This document shows, one piece after another, positions 24,401 through 32,059 of a stretch of DNA of 64,000 nucleotides (positions are counted from its first letter, which is position 1; each line of letters opens with the position of its first letter). The stretch lies in assembly GCA_030323885.1 (NCBI GenBank), contig CM059199.1:74051050-74115049 (forward strand). The letters run 5' to 3'. Position numbers and translations under genes: made by a program. The notes under the pieces were generated by a model, which was not told the origin of the DNA, did no database searches, and saw only the letters and a program-made list of their open reading frames with translations. Source of the stretch: Branchipolynoe longqiensis (Eukaryota > Annelida > Polychaeta > Phyllodocida > Polynoidae).

Positions 24401-27400
24401 CTCCCCCCAGCCCGCCCCCCTCCCCCACCACCTTCGACGCCCCTCTCAAACTCCCTCACCGCACCTCCTCCCCCCCGACCCCGCCAGCCCCCCCCACAAC
24501 GACCTCAGCGAACCTATCGCCGACGTGGTCGACCCCCATGTCCAGGACACCCTCCCCGCCGCCCCCTCCTGCGGCCCCTCCCCCCACCAATACCGCCCCA
24601 CCCTCCTCGCCATCTGGCCCCACGCCTCTGGCGAGGCCTGGGCCCGCTACCCCACCTTCACCCGCGCATACGCCGCACTAAGGGAAGCGGGCCTCCCTAA
24701 CTTTTTGGCCGCCCGCATCCCCCTTCCCTCCGGCCTCCACATCCCCGCCTGGCGCGCAAGCGGATACCCCGACCCGGCCCTCCTCGACCTCCTCGAGTTT
24801 GGTTTTCCCTCAAACTTCTCCGCCTCTTCCCCCCCCCCAGCCGGACCTTTACCAACCACCGTGAGGCCCCTGAACACATCCCACATATACGAGACTTTAT
24901 TAAAACCGAGCTCGCCCTCGGTGCCCTCACGGGCCCCTTCACCGTCCCTTCCTTCACCCCCTGGACCCAGGTCACCCCGATGATGACCCGCCCCAAGTCC
25001 GACCCGGGCAAGAGGCGGGTCATCGTCGACCTTTCTTTCCCCCCAGGGGCCAGTGTGAACGCTGGCATCCCCCGCCGGGAATATCTCGGCAAAACCCATA
25101 CATACACCCTCCCCTCCGTCTCCGACCTCGGGCGCGGCCTCGTGGGAGAGGGCTCCGGGGCCTAGCTCTGGTCTGCCGACATATCGCGGGCCTACCGGCA
25201 GCTCCGCGCAGATCCTCTCTCCTGCTCCCTGTACGGGGTCATTCTAGATGGCAAGACCTACATTGACCTCGCCCTCCCATTCGGGTGCTGCGAACCTCGT
25301 CGTCGCCCTCCACACCCTCCTCCCGGAGGACGTTGCGGGGGCGACCGTCGTGGTCAACATGGCTTCCGCCGCCTCCCTCGCCTCTGGCCGCGCCCGAGAC
25401 CCCACCCTCGGACCTGCGCCTGGGAGCTCTGGCTCCTCGCTGCCACAGACTGCTTCACCCTCAGCATCGTGCACAAGCCCGGGGCGGACCTCGTCCTCAC
25501 CGATGCCCTCAGCCGCGCCCACCTCGCCGGACCCTGGGCCGAGGTGGCCCGCAACGGGGCGGCTCGCCTCGGGCTTCAACATGTGTTTCCATCCCATGAT
25601 GCATTCCCATTTAACCCTGGGCTTTGATCCAGGTTTCTCCCCGGCCGAGGTCGCCGGCGTCACTCGCCACCGCCTCGCCTCCCTCGCCCCTGTGACGTGG
25701 AAGAACCATCGGCGACAGGCCCAGGACTATGTGACCTACCTCGTGGCCCGGGGGCTCGACCCCCTCGCCCCCACCAACTTCGACGTTGCTGCCTATGCGG
25801 CCTCCCTCTACGCCCGCGGGCTCGTCCTCGCCTCCATCAAGAACGCCCTCTCTGGAGCGTGGTCCTGGGTCGAGGCCGCCGGGGGGGCCCCTCGGCCTTC
25901 GACTCTACCCTCGCCAAGGACGTTTGCCGGGGGAGCGAGCGTACCTCCAGCCACGTCCCGCGCCAGGCCCCTCCTCTGACGCCATATCACCTCGCCGTCG
26001 TCATCTCCCACCTCGCCCAGGTGGGCCCGGCCTCAATCGTTCCTTGGGCAGCCCTCCTCCTCGGGTACTTTGGCATGCTACGACACTCTAACCTGCTATC
26101 GCCGAGTCCCGAGGGTTGGGGCGGCCCACACACCATCACCTGCGGCGACGTGCTTCGGGTCCCCGGGGGCCTTCGGATCTCCATGAGGACGTCCAAGACG
26201 ATCTCCGGGCCCTCGGGGGCCGTCGCCCTCTTCGTCCCGTCCAGCCCGAGGCCTGGACTCTGCCCCCTCGCCGCCTGGAACGCTGCCATCCTCCAGCACC
26301 CCGCTCCGCTCGATGCCCCAGCCTTCATCATGCCCTCGGGCTGCCCCCTCGATCGGCGGTCCCAAGGCGCCCTCCTCCGAGGCTCCCTCCGCGCCCGAGG
26401 CGTCCCCGGCTCCGAGGCCTTCACCCTACACAGCCTCCGCCGGGGGGCCGCCCAGGCTTGCCACACTGCCGGCGTTGACATATCTGACATCATGGCCCAG
26501 GGGACCTGGACCTCTGAGGCGGTGCATGCATACGTGCCCCGCCTCGCCCCCATGGCCGCCCCTCGAGCCCTCTCCTCCGTTTTGGTGGAGGGCTCTTCGG
26601 ATCCACCTCCCGGACCCTCAAACTCTTAGACTTAATGATTCTAACTCACCATTGACATTCACTTATATTTACCCATTATTTTATTTGACCCTTGATCTAA
26701 CATGATCCATTATCGACATTTGATCTTTCATGATCACTATTATTGATACATGACACTGTACTGACTTACATTATTGTTATTGATACTCATGATTGATCTC
26801 CGGCATTTCTCAATAAAATGCCTTTTCTCCGCCTACGCCTCATCATCCTTCCTTGCCGCGCATCGGTCGTAATGCTCGCATTGCGTTTGATGCGAGGCGA
26901 GGAAGGACCCCCCCCCCTTCCCTCCTCCGGCCGTTGAGCCCTTGCGCAATCTCCCGCGCTTCCCTCCCTTAAAGCCTCTCTGGCCGCTTCAAGCCACTCG
27001 CCCTCCCGCCTCCAGCCACGCTAGTCCTCCAGACCATTTTTCCCCACCCACCATCCCTATCCACCAACTCTCCTTTCATAGGGTGGAGGGCTCTTTGGAT
27101 CTACCTCCCGGACCCTCAAACTCTTAGACTTAATGATTCTAACTCACCATTGAAATTCACTTACATTTACCCATTATTTTATTTGACCCTTGATCTAACA
27201 TGATCCATTATTGACATTTGATCTTTCATGATCACTATTATTGATACATGACACTCTACTGACTTACATAATTGTTATTGATACTCATGATTGATCTCCA
27301 GCATTTCTCAATAAAATGCCTTTTCTCCACCTACGCCTCATCGTCCTTCCTTGCCACGCATCACAGTTTGACCCTCAGTTTTAATTAGACCCTAAATACC

Positions 27401-27586
27401 TCCTAGAGAATAGGTAGTTCTTTAATATACAAACCGTGCATTGCCATATTCAACTAAAATAATTGTGTTATGTAGAGTTGTCTTGGTTATATTAGTGGCC
27501 ATATAATGATATATAGGGCTTACATTGAATCGGATATATTCTTCTTTTGCTTATTTATTACAGGTGCGTCCCAGTCAGCCCCATAA
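6395..27586 (+). CDS. CUB-domain protein gene, nine exons, 5' end missing
   Basis: Exons are 6395-6464, 7075-7111, 10151-10269, 12695-12889, 14315-14339, 14540-14658, 15708-16103, 16804-17050 and 27564-27586. All have AG/GT borders, and every junction keeps the frame (about 409 codons). The product starts with a short region and a dibasic RSRQKR site, typical of furin processing. Three CUB domains follow, with SPNFPHHYP, YCGPTLP, TAPFGH, HDYLTFYDGQ, SPNFGTSNYP and HYCGN hallmarks. A Thr-rich linker (ITTTTTTRK) precedes CUB3. The protein is likely extracellular, since CUB domains bind ligands or calcium. The stop comes eight residues after the last CUB, with no transmembrane segment. The start codon and signal peptide are upstream or unrecognised. 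CUB is too common to name an orthologue. Confidence 0.85.
6571..6904 (+). mobile_element. tRNA-derived SINE, copy 2 (best preserved)
   Basis: GATGGCCGAATGAGTTAGAG serves as A box, and B box GGGTTCGAACCC is at 6631-6642. The full family body and ACAACAACAAACAAACA tail follow. It lies in the intron after exon 6395-6464. Confidence 0.92.
7075..7111 (+). CDS. CUB gene exon: dibasic cleavage site
   Basis: A 37-nt exon between TATTTTACAG and CAG|GTAATT. It encodes RSRQKRQVSSNP. RQKR fits the R-x-K-R furin consensus and would release the mature CUB protein. It enters in phase 0 and leaves in phase 1, matching the next exon. Confidence 0.65.
7112..9260 (+). other. Intron of CUB gene, no further gene seen
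   Basis: AT-rich intronic sequence. Notable only for a short TGATTGTAC tandem (8366-8396), CAG-rich stretches (8695-8750) and a poly-G run near 8852. Open frames here lack family features. Confidence 0.6.
9261..9575 (-). mobile_element. tRNA-derived SINE, copy 3 (minus)
   Basis: It begins with the inverted tail (GTTTATCATTGTTTTATGTC), followed by the inverted body. The B box (GGATTCGAACCC on plus, 9514-9525) lies next to TTTGACTCGACC. The A-box region is truncated. Confidence 0.88.
9801..10137 (+). mobile_element. tRNA-derived SINE, copy 4, abutting a splice acceptor
   Basis: GTGGCCGAATCGGTAGAG is the A-box region and AGTTCGATTC the B-box region. The family body and a CCAACCAACCAA tail follow. 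It ends only about 13 bp before the acceptor of the CUB exon at 10151, so its tail occupies the place of the polypyrimidine tract. Confidence 0.88.
10151..10269 (+). CDS. CUB gene exon: first half of CUB1
   Basis: The acceptor is ACTAATTGCAG and the donor AAT|GTGAGT. The exon encodes CAGKVQTLTEPGVITSPNFP, then HHYPNSALCQWRIKAPANN: first Cys, SPNFPxxYP, second Cys-x-W, as in the N-terminal half of CUB. It enters in phase 1 and leaves in phase 0. Confidence 0.88.
10430..11911 (+). pseudogene. LINE reverse transcriptase (CR1/L2/Jockey-like), broken
   Basis: This is the RT part of a non-LTR retrotransposon ORF2 within a CUB intron. It reads WNNIKNLIPHTKTKQKITLL and TSGLDNISA, then the conserved NYRLISIL (10965) and LNERQGGF (11063). 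About 190 unrelated bases follow (roughly 11098-11285). It then resumes with FIDFSNAFDTVDH (first catalytic Asp), PQGSVLGPLLFIMYINDL and the catalytic YADD (about 11612). An in-frame TGA (11609-11611) sits directly before YADD. The C-terminal part ends at RYLGLRLD. The endonuclease is missing (5'-truncated) and the 3' end runs into a TG-rich array. Degenerate. Confidence 0.88.
11915..12460. repeat. TG-rich tandem array (TGTGYMTGTG variants)
   Basis: Degenerate TGTGTATGTGCCTGTGTCTG-type tandem sequence of about 540 bp. The long open frames on both strands (Cys/Met/Val-rich on plus, His/Thr/Tyr-rich on minus) are by-products of the repeat. Confidence 0.93.
12695..12889 (+). CDS. CUB gene exon: second half of CUB1
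   Basis: The acceptor is TTTCCAG and the donor AAG|GTAGGA. 65 codons in phase 0 begin IVALDFLAMNLQIHLSCNFD and include TYCGPTLP and LTFTSDIITSYYRFK, matching the C-terminal CUB half (Cys-x-x-D, YCG, F-x-S-D). Confidence 0.9.
12981..13342. mobile_element. Nonautonomous DNA transposon with 32-bp perfect TIRs
   Basis: Both ends match for 32 bases in inverted orientation, beginning CAAAGACCCTATAATACTAA. The flanks TTTGCAG (left) and TTTGCAT (right) suggest a target duplication of about 6-8 bp. It is 362 bp long, with a GATGATGCTGATGATG microsatellite inside and no ORF. The superfamily is not certain; the TSD length would suit hAT or similar. Confidence 0.82.
14315..14339 (+). CDS. CUB gene 25-nt microexon
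   Basis: Acceptor CTTGCATGCAG, donor CTG|GTAAGT. It encodes IRYSFLPA plus one base and finishes CUB1 (FKIRYSF is the usual last strand). It is needed to join phase 0 of the previous exon to the phase-1 start of the next. Confidence 0.75.
14352..14425 (-). mobile_element. SINE tail fragment (minus)
   Basis: TTTGTTTGTTGTTTTATGTC then ATCAACATCTAAAGTCATTTC on plus match the inverted 3' tail of the local SINE family. The head and body are absent. Confidence 0.6.
14540..14658 (+). CDS. CUB gene exon: first half of CUB2
   Basis: The acceptor is TCTCTTTAG and the donor CAC|GTATGG. It encodes AECLINITSDSQVLSTYNRP, QYADNTDNVWHITAPFGH. The TYNRPxxY and WxITAP pattern is a CUB variant. It enters in phase 1 and leaves in phase 0, parallel to the first CUB exon (also 119 nt), which suggests exon-pair duplication. 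Confidence 0.88.
14659..15707 (+). other. CUB gene intron
   Basis: No gene seen. A poly-G run lies near 14985, and a GCCACTAGATGGC motif near 15030 resembles the CTCF core. Confidence 0.55.
15708..16103 (+). CDS. CUB gene exon: end of CUB2, Thr linker, start of CUB3
   Basis: The acceptor is TTTACTTTAG and the donor CAA|GTAGGT. 132 codons include GCIHDYLTFYDGQ, ERLCGQLP, YIVFHTND and FRLLIEF (CUB2 end). A Thr-rich linker VAITTTTTTRKTPG, likely O-glycosylated, follows. CUB3 then starts with CGGQLHGNSGELHSPNFG, SNYPNNVVCIWNI. Confidence 0.92.
16804..17050 (+). CDS. CUB gene exon: second half of CUB3
   Basis: The acceptor is GTCTTCAG and the donor ACTG|GTGAGG. It encodes IILLEFHALNLEDVPGCIFD, SHYCGNRN and LTVKFTSDFVDGEPGFNATY, the Cys-x-x-D, YCG and F-x-S-D-x(5)-GF signature. 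It leaves in phase 1. Confidence 0.92.
17151..17325. mobile_element. pogo/Tc1-like MITE, 175 bp
   Basis: Inverted ends CAGTAAAACCTCTCTAA / TTAGAGAGGTTTTACTG lie within TATATA on both sides, consistent with a TA target. No coding sequence. Confidence 0.82.
17428..17935. mobile_element. pogo/Tc1-like MITE, about 508 bp
   Basis: The ends CAGTGTAACCCCGTTAA and TTTAATGGGGTTATACTG are inverted relatives flanked by TA. The inside holds many GTTTGGATTAACCGA / GGTTTAACCGAG units in both orientations, giving strong self-complementarity (long subterminal inverted repeats). Confidence 0.78.
18493..19878 (+). CDS. DIRS/Ngaro gag (ORF1), 461 codons, open (D2)
   Basis: Candidate capsid/RNA-binding protein of the retroelement. 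The N-terminus is basic (MSRQRSSANKRGRGCP). A coiled-coil-like stretch (RLDRRLSYMEQRMTTRMEAK) is followed by a Pro/Arg/Gln-rich spacer, then a conserved globular region with KPWPAVREWSQNIVDMVEKE. It ends in a Cys/His segment: CTVFNSGRRCNQKQHH, then VDACAYCFKTYQV. The same endpoint (C-x-x-F/W-N...C, then H-x-C-A-x-C) occurs in the D1, D3 and D5 gags. ATG 18493 follows the 5' repeat directly. It is the longest intact tyrosine-recombinase-element gag frame in the window. Confidence 0.78.
   Translation: MSRQRSSANKRGRGCPVKASTQKGASTMLLIQLRDNQPEKHSTLRMQLGDSLQSQGVVSSTPRYGASRCNTHDTSSGTDSESGDSYPEPGQQQSCLMAQKQTDEARLDRRLSYMEQRMTTRMEAKLEAMQIAIQQQLEDTAPPAHARAAPREQSPLPAPRHAQSPPGRQRDNPQDRHGRPHRAPPAPPVQQPSPDRRRGEPRQNMYPQLPEKAGIRRRSNSRGRAQKYWERDDQLEEDAMDRYQATYRCLEGRRAILHDMFITNPISKPYMYLKRPGCSSLVQKLAARTTLPEREYMRSYMAPLADQKAYNGRDFPHMFEDLKCITDDCTHKPWPAVREWSQNIVDMVEKEEIGWHNCQEIKNDHATFCTAQNSYPTHSRDDRGPTTVTDKTGRGCIEAEPHERPCTVFNSGRRCNQKQHHQDGPQDVVDACAYCFKTYQVYYEHTEQQFRKKSRDNVTKN
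20219..22017 (+). pseudogene. DIRS/Ngaro reverse transcriptase-RNase H, degenerate (D2)
   Basis: This polyprotein copies element RNA into DNA. Recognisable in order: TGLPNAISAR (20455), a stop at 20483-20485, LIDLMDYAFPLGYMG, then the RT core MTREKSDPTKRCIIADTSFP (20763), then MDISRAYKNFRSCP. The catalytic MYLDDLIVVAS lies near 21144 and WLGISINGQDM near 21284. RNase H remnants follow: VVDACMGGISEADRKR (21610), INCDNTTAVQELAMGRSHNS (21763) and PGDQNELADALSRAH (21860). At least six stops or frameshifts interrupt it. The YLDD box is intact. Confidence 0.82.
22313..22493 (+). repeat. Split direct repeat A1 of D3
   Basis: It starts GGTCGTAATGCTCGCATTGC and matches A2 (26865-27042) over its full length with few changes. 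It contains the small palindrome AATGCTCGCATT. Confidence 0.9.
22578..23753 (+). pseudogene. DIRS/Ngaro gag, frameshifted (D3)
   Basis: ATG at 22578 opens MPAGKGRGRRAARRSAQRIS. After a shift near 22740 comes the coiled-coil-like LHEMVKALERLSARFDTLDG. Another frame gives EILNSAETQHAGHRKGISPH (about 23090), matching VIDEILSQGSGFNKAP in D5. The last part (23217-23753) is open: HPWPTVQRYSKTVFTWIADS, LPHGWHDPIAINMLRMEA, PCPAWNHDPASCD and HACAYCADVRKI, the shared gag C-terminal Cys/His region. At least two frameshifts mean no complete protein. Confidence 0.75.
23754..24489. other. Pro/Arg-rich low-complexity spacer in D3
   Basis: C-rich sequence with a homopolymer C-run at about 24173-24197. Frames on both strands are open mainly because of composition. 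It probably corresponds to the poorly conserved N-terminal extension before the RT. Confidence 0.6.
24490..25540 (+). pseudogene. DIRS/Ngaro RT-RNase H with catalytic-core deletion (D3)
   Basis: The N-terminal RT domain is recognisable: REAGLPNFLAARIPLPSGLH (about 24690), LLDLLEFGFPSNF, then TRPKSDPGKRRVIVDLSFPP (24985). A stop follows near 25163, then SADISRAYRQLRADP (about 25175) and IDLALPFG (25261). Directly after LPFG the sequence jumps to RNase H-like LVVALHTLLPEDVAGATVVV (about 25297) and the C-terminal TDALSRAHL (25502). The RT motif with the catalytic Asp pair and the RNase H N-terminus are absent. An internal deletion therefore removed the core, leaving a junction near 25280. Confidence 0.78.
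25560..26629 (+). pseudogene. Tyrosine recombinase (D3), one frameshift, catalytic half open
   Basis: Integrates the circular cDNA. The N-terminal SAM-like half is in one frame: TWKNHRRQAQDYVTYLVARG, FDVAAYAASLYARGL. It shifts near 25880 (G-run). The catalytic half (to 26629) is open: LLLGYFGMLRHSNLL with the first Arg, HSLRRGAAQA (HxxR motif) and GTWTSEAVHAYVP with the nucleophile Tyr. The last 15 residues lie within repeat B1. All catalytic positions are intact, so only the G-run shift disables it, unless that shift is a sequencing error. Confidence 0.85.
26584..26864 (+). repeat. Split direct repeat B1 of D3
   Basis: 281 bp, overlapping the recombinase stop. It contains AATAAAATGCC, a likely poly(A) signal (about 26813), and ends CGCGCATC exactly at the start of A2. 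It matches B2 with a handful of substitutions. Confidence 0.92.
26865..27042 (+). repeat. Split direct repeat A2 of D3
   Basis: Second copy of A, joined directly to B1. It is shorter than A1 by small indels in C-runs. About 40 bp separate it from B2. Confidence 0.92.
27082..27362 (+). repeat. Split direct repeat B2 of D3 (3' terminus)
   Basis: 281 bp, the same length as B1. It includes AATAAAATGCC (about 27311) and ends CACGCATC at the element's 3' boundary. Confidence 0.92.
27564..27586 (+). CDS. CUB gene last exon
   Basis: Acceptor TTTATTACAG. It completes the split Gly codon, adds ASQSAP and ends in TAA (27584-27586). The phase fits the exon at 16804-17050, across a 10.5-kb intron. The exon could differ in reality if the transposon-filled intron hides another. 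Confidence 0.6.
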
Positions 27587-28619
27587 AGAGACCTCGACCA
27601 GACTGTCAATGTGACCTGCCTCACCACAATATTGGTTATGGGATTGATGTGGAGCCTAGCTTTAACCCTTCAAATGAAGTTCAAATTTAAGCCCATACTA
27701 ATGGAATTAACCGGGAATTAAATATCAGGTTAAGCCAGCAATTTGTTTCGCTAACAAGATGAATAATGTATCCCATTCATGAAATTCTTCCTTTGTTAGG
27801 CCTCTGTATTGCATTAGTTTGATCACAAACAAACATAATATCCTCTGTGAGAAGGAACTTCACTCTCCAGTCTGGATGGAACTCTATCACATGATGCAGC
27901 ATGTACTAGGCATCCTGAATTATTGTTCCATAGTTTTGAGTCTCTGTCATTTTCTTTGATTGATTGCTATAATCTACTTTACTTAGTTTGAAGTAACATT
28001 TATTCTAAATCGCTACCTTTGGAGAGATCTGAAATGGAAACATGGCAAATTAATTGTTTACAGTCACTTCAAAAGTGTATAGGTTCTATTACATTTACTT
28101 AGTATCCCTTTCTATGAAGTAAGAAATGCTTAATAAGTGCACCAGTATCTAAGTTTGATACATAGGCTCAAATCTATGGGTAACTTTTATTTTTTAATGT
28201 AATGCTTTTATTGGACTATGCAGCTTTAACTTTAGATGAGTTTCAGGATGAGGCCATAATAAAGAAATCAATGGGAAAACAATATGTATGGCTAAGCCAT
28301 GGGTTATGACTAATAAAAAGAAACATATAATTATCTAACTAAGAGAACATTACTCTGGTGTATCAACACGAGACTATGTGGTAAACAAAAAAGCACTTGA
28401 TACACATATATGCTGCTTACCTGGTAAATACTACCACTAATATTAGATTCACCTTGGCTGCCACTTGGGCCGACATCGATTAATCATCTCGGATCATCCC
28501 AACAATTGGTTTGCTAATGCACAGATCCTATACACTTGGGTTGCATAAACGAATGCACACAGGGTGGACAAAATGGTAGATTAATCCAAATAGTTTTTGG
28601 GTTAAAAAAAAACACAACC
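27587..28619 (+). other. Probable 3' UTR of CUB gene and downstream spacer
   Basis: Noncoding, AT-rich. AATAAA at 28258-28263 is a candidate poly(A) signal. Beyond it nothing is recognised. Confidence 0.4.
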
Positions 28620-29180
28620 AATATAGCTACAGCTACAGGGAATTGAAACTTCCTAACCTTTCCTACAGAAGGAAAAGAAGTGACATAATTGAAATATTTA
28701 AAATTATGAAGGGTTTTGATAAAATAGATATGAACAAATTTTCCACCTTGAATAAAATAGAAGGCAGTCGGGGCCATACTCTCAAAATAATAAAACCCAG
28801 AACCATTTCAAAGTTAAGGCAACATAATTTCTCAAACAGGATCATAAATATATGGAACAGTCTCCCACAAAATGTTATTGATGCCGAGTCAATTAATTCA
28901 TTCAAGAATAGATTAGAAAAAGCATGGGCTGATGATCCAGGGAAATTTGACCCCTTATTCACCACATGCTACTATTTACTCCTTGTGTTGCTTATTTACT
29001 TGCACTCAAGCAAAAATGAGAGACAAATAAGTGTTCACACTTCCTGTCTACCATTTGCTATATCGCTATACAGCAAGATAGGATTTAAAATATTTTATGA
29101 ATGCATAATTTAGTTACATGTCCATTTAATTAATCTGGTTGGTCATAGCTTTATAACAAAAAATAAATATAAATAAAAAA
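28620..29180 (+). pseudogene. LINE ORF2 3' end (5'-truncated insertion)
   Basis: The frame reads KLPNLSYRRKRSDIIEIFKI, HTLKIIKPRTISKLRQHNFS and IINIWNSLPQNVIDAESINS, the C-terminal tail typical of CR1/L2-type ORF2 (LPxLxYRRxRxD; FSxRxxNxWNSLPxxV). The RT core is absent and the copy ends in an A-rich AAAATAAATATAAATAAAA tail, as in normal 5' truncation at insertion. Confidence 0.85.
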
Positions 29181-29227
29181 ACATGTGGGACTTGTACTGG
29201 TGGCTATATGTAGCAATACAGGCTGAC

Positions 29228-29400
29228 AATACTGGTACCAGCAGAAATGTGATGTCATTGCTCCTGATGCCCCCAGCCAAGATGTGGGCATTGGAATCAG
29301 ATCATTTTGCACACGACCCATGTTTCTTTAGGTAGGCCTACACCTCACAGTGTTCTATTTGAAATTCCGACGACCTGTTGATTTGAATGCATCAGCCTTG
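29228..29400 (+). repeat. Degenerate half of the foldback element
   Basis: ACCAGCAGAAATGTGATGTC, CCCCAGCCAAGATGTGGG, TTTTGCACACGACCCATG and TTTGAAATTCCGACGAC match the right arm of the foldback element at 39503-39977 with many changes. The other arm is missing here. The sequence from 29401 to 30058 shows nothing further. Confidence 0.65.
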
Positions 29401-30058
29401 GTGTTTTGTCCCAGAGTTCTGCTGTCTTCCATGCCGACTTGACAAGTCTCAAAGCACAAACCTTCATATTCTTGATGATCTTCAAGTTTCAGAGTCCAAC
29501 AATTTTCAGTTTCTGTCATTTTTCTAGATAAATATATTAGGTTGATCATCATAACCTACCTTACATTAAAGGGCCATCGCAATTATCAACATTTTCACAA
29601 GCATACAAACTGTACAAACATCTGAGAATGATACAAACTAAATTAAATTAAAACTGCATTTGTCCCTGAACCACCCTGTAGTACCCTGCAACGTTCAGGT
29701 TTTGATGATTCTATTTCTACCATAATTCAGTACTGTATTTTCGATTTTAATCAAAACAATTGCAAGATATCAACATGTTTATTGTACACATTGTTGGGAG
29801 AGGATGGTAATGTGTTGTGTATTTGTTAAAATGTTGGTAATTGTGAAGGACCCCTTTGTTTAAAATTAAGTTGATTATCAATGCTTACTCTTAGAGATAT
29901 TTTAAATGCAAAGATGTTAAAGTAATTTTGGCATGCACATCAAAGCTCTGTCACCATAGACTTCAGCACTGACAAATTATATTAAATTCACTTGGTATCC
30001 TCTTCTATGCATTCAGAGATGCTTATTAGTATGTACATTAGATGTGTAGAATCAAATG

Positions 30059-30296
30059 AAGAGTTCAGGTGCAAAACCCCATAAATGGAAATCCAAAAAT
30101 TTAATTAAAATAAAAGATATTTACCTGAATATAATTCTAATTCTCAGTAATTCAATCATTCTTGAGACAAAATAATTATGAAGTAATGAACAACAAAATA
30201 TGAATGTAACAATTTAGCCTTTTCAAGGTTTGACTTCAATGTTTATCCGAATTTTTGGATCGGTGTTTATGGGGTTTACCATCTGAACTCCTCAAA
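30059..30296. mobile_element. MITE family M1, copy 1
   Basis: It begins GAAGAGTTCAGGTGCAAAAC and ends with its imperfect inverse (GGGGTTTACCATCTGAACTC), about 28-bp TIRs around some 180 bp of AT-rich sequence. Related copies lie at 39069-39290 and 43658-43850. Confidence 0.75.
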
Positions 30297-30639
30297 TCTA
30301 GATAAATGTTCTGGTTTTGAAAATGTGATGTTTTCATCGGACGATGCCTTTTGCTTAATCTCCAATAGCCTTCACTTAATACAGTCAATTATGGCATGCA
30401 CATGGGTTTAACTTTAGCCATAAACGGGAATTGAATGGACTAGCTATTTGTTGTGCTTTTATTGAAATCAAGTTGCGCCCCTCATGAAAACAAGCCGACA
30501 TACTGTACCACTCTTCCTCTGTCCTACACTTCCATATTTGGATAATAAAATATACATCAAAGCCAATGTATTTTCTTATTCAATTAACTTGTGTCAGACG
30601 GAATGGCCACATCAGCGGACCGAGGCTAAGCTTAAAAGA

Positions 30640-32032
30640 CATATTTAGGAACGATACAATCTGGTGCATTCAGGAACTATGCAATCTGCTGCATTTAGGA
30701 ACGATCCAATCTGGTGCATTCACGAATGATACAATCTGATACATTCAGAAATGTTACAATCTGGTGCATTTAGGAATGATCCAATCTGGTGCATTCACGA
30801 ATGATGCAATCTGATACATTCAGAAATGTTACAATCTGGTGCATTTAGGAACGATATAATCTGGTGCTTTGAGGAACGATGCCATCTGGTGCATTCAGGA
30901 ATGATAAAATCTGGTGCATTCAGGTATGATACAATCTGGTGCATTCAGGAACGATGCAATCCGTTGCATTCAGGAACGATATAATCTGCTGCATTTAGGA
31001 AGGATACAATGTGGTGCATTTTGGAACGATATACACTGGTGCATTTAGGAATAATACAATCTGGTGCATTTAGGAACGATACAATATGGTGCATCTAGGA
31101 ATGATACAATCTGCTGCATTCAGGAATGATACAATCTGGTGCATTTAGGAACGATACAATCTGGTGCATTCAGGAACAATACAATCTGATGCATTCAGGA
31201 ACGATACAATCTGGTGCATTCAGGAATGTTACAATCTGGTGCATTTAGGACCGATATAATCTGGTGCAGTTAGGAACGATACAACCTGGTGCATTTAGGA
31301 ACGACACAATCTAGTGCATTCAGGTACGATACAATCTGGTGCATTTAGGAATTAAATAATCTGCTGCATTTAAGAATGATATAATCGGGTGCATTTAGGA
31401 GCGATACAATCTGCTGCATTCAGGAATGATACAATCTGCTGCATTCAGGAATGATACAATCTGCTGCATTTAGGAACGATACAATTGGTGCATTCAGGAA
31501 CGATACAATCTGGTGTATTTAGGAATGATACAATCTGGTGCATTCAGGAATGATACGATCTGGTGCATTTAGGAACGCTACAATCTGGTGCATTTAGGAA
31601 CGCTACAATCTGGTGCATTTAGGAATGATACAATATGGTGCATTCAGGAATGACACAATCTGGTGCATTCATGTACGATACAATCTGGTGCATTTACAAA
31701 TGATATAATATGGTGCATTTAGGAACGATACACACTGGTGCATTTAGGAACGATACAATCTGGTGAACTTAGGAACGATACAATCTGGTGCATTTAGGAA
31801 TGATACAATCTGGTACATTTAGGAATGATACAATCTGGTGCATTCAGGAATGATACAATATGATGCAATCAGGAATGATACAATCTGGTGCATTTAGAAA
31901 TGATATAATCTGGTGCGTTTAGGAACGATACAATCTGGTGCACTTAGGAACGATGCAATCTGGTGCATTTAGGAACGATACAATATGGTGCATTTAGGAA
32001 CGATACAATCTGATGCATTCAGGAAAAGACAA
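30640..32032. repeat. 25-bp minisatellite, roughly 55 copies
   Basis: The unit is GATACAATCTGGTGCATTTA plus GGAAC/GGAAT. Variants differ mainly at TTT/TTC-AGGAA and AACG/AATG. Some positions alternate in blocks, suggesting past higher-order duplication. Confidence 0.95.
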
Positions 32033-32059
32033 TCTGGTTAGTATATGTTTTCGGCGCAT

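Larger units (their letters stand above)
22313..27362 (+). mobile_element. Ngaro/PAT-type retrotransposon D3 with split direct repeats
   Basis: A 5-kb element with layout A1 (22313-22493), gag, RT-RNase H, recombinase, B1 (26584-26864), A2 (26865-27042), B2 (27082-27362). This A1-ORFs-B1-A2-B2 order is the split-direct-repeat structure of PAT/Ngaro elements, which integrate by a tyrosine recombinase and leave no target duplication. It is very GC-rich compared with its flanks. It lies in sense inside the last CUB intron. Its genes are damaged, with an internal deletion in RT. Confidence 0.85.

Noticed and set aside
24167..24700. 177-codon Pro-rich ORF as a gene
   Set aside because: Driven by C-runs. 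The real RT frame overlaps in another phase.
30640..32032. CRISPR array
   Set aside because: The 25-bp units are directly adjacent with no unique spacers, and the genome is eukaryotic.
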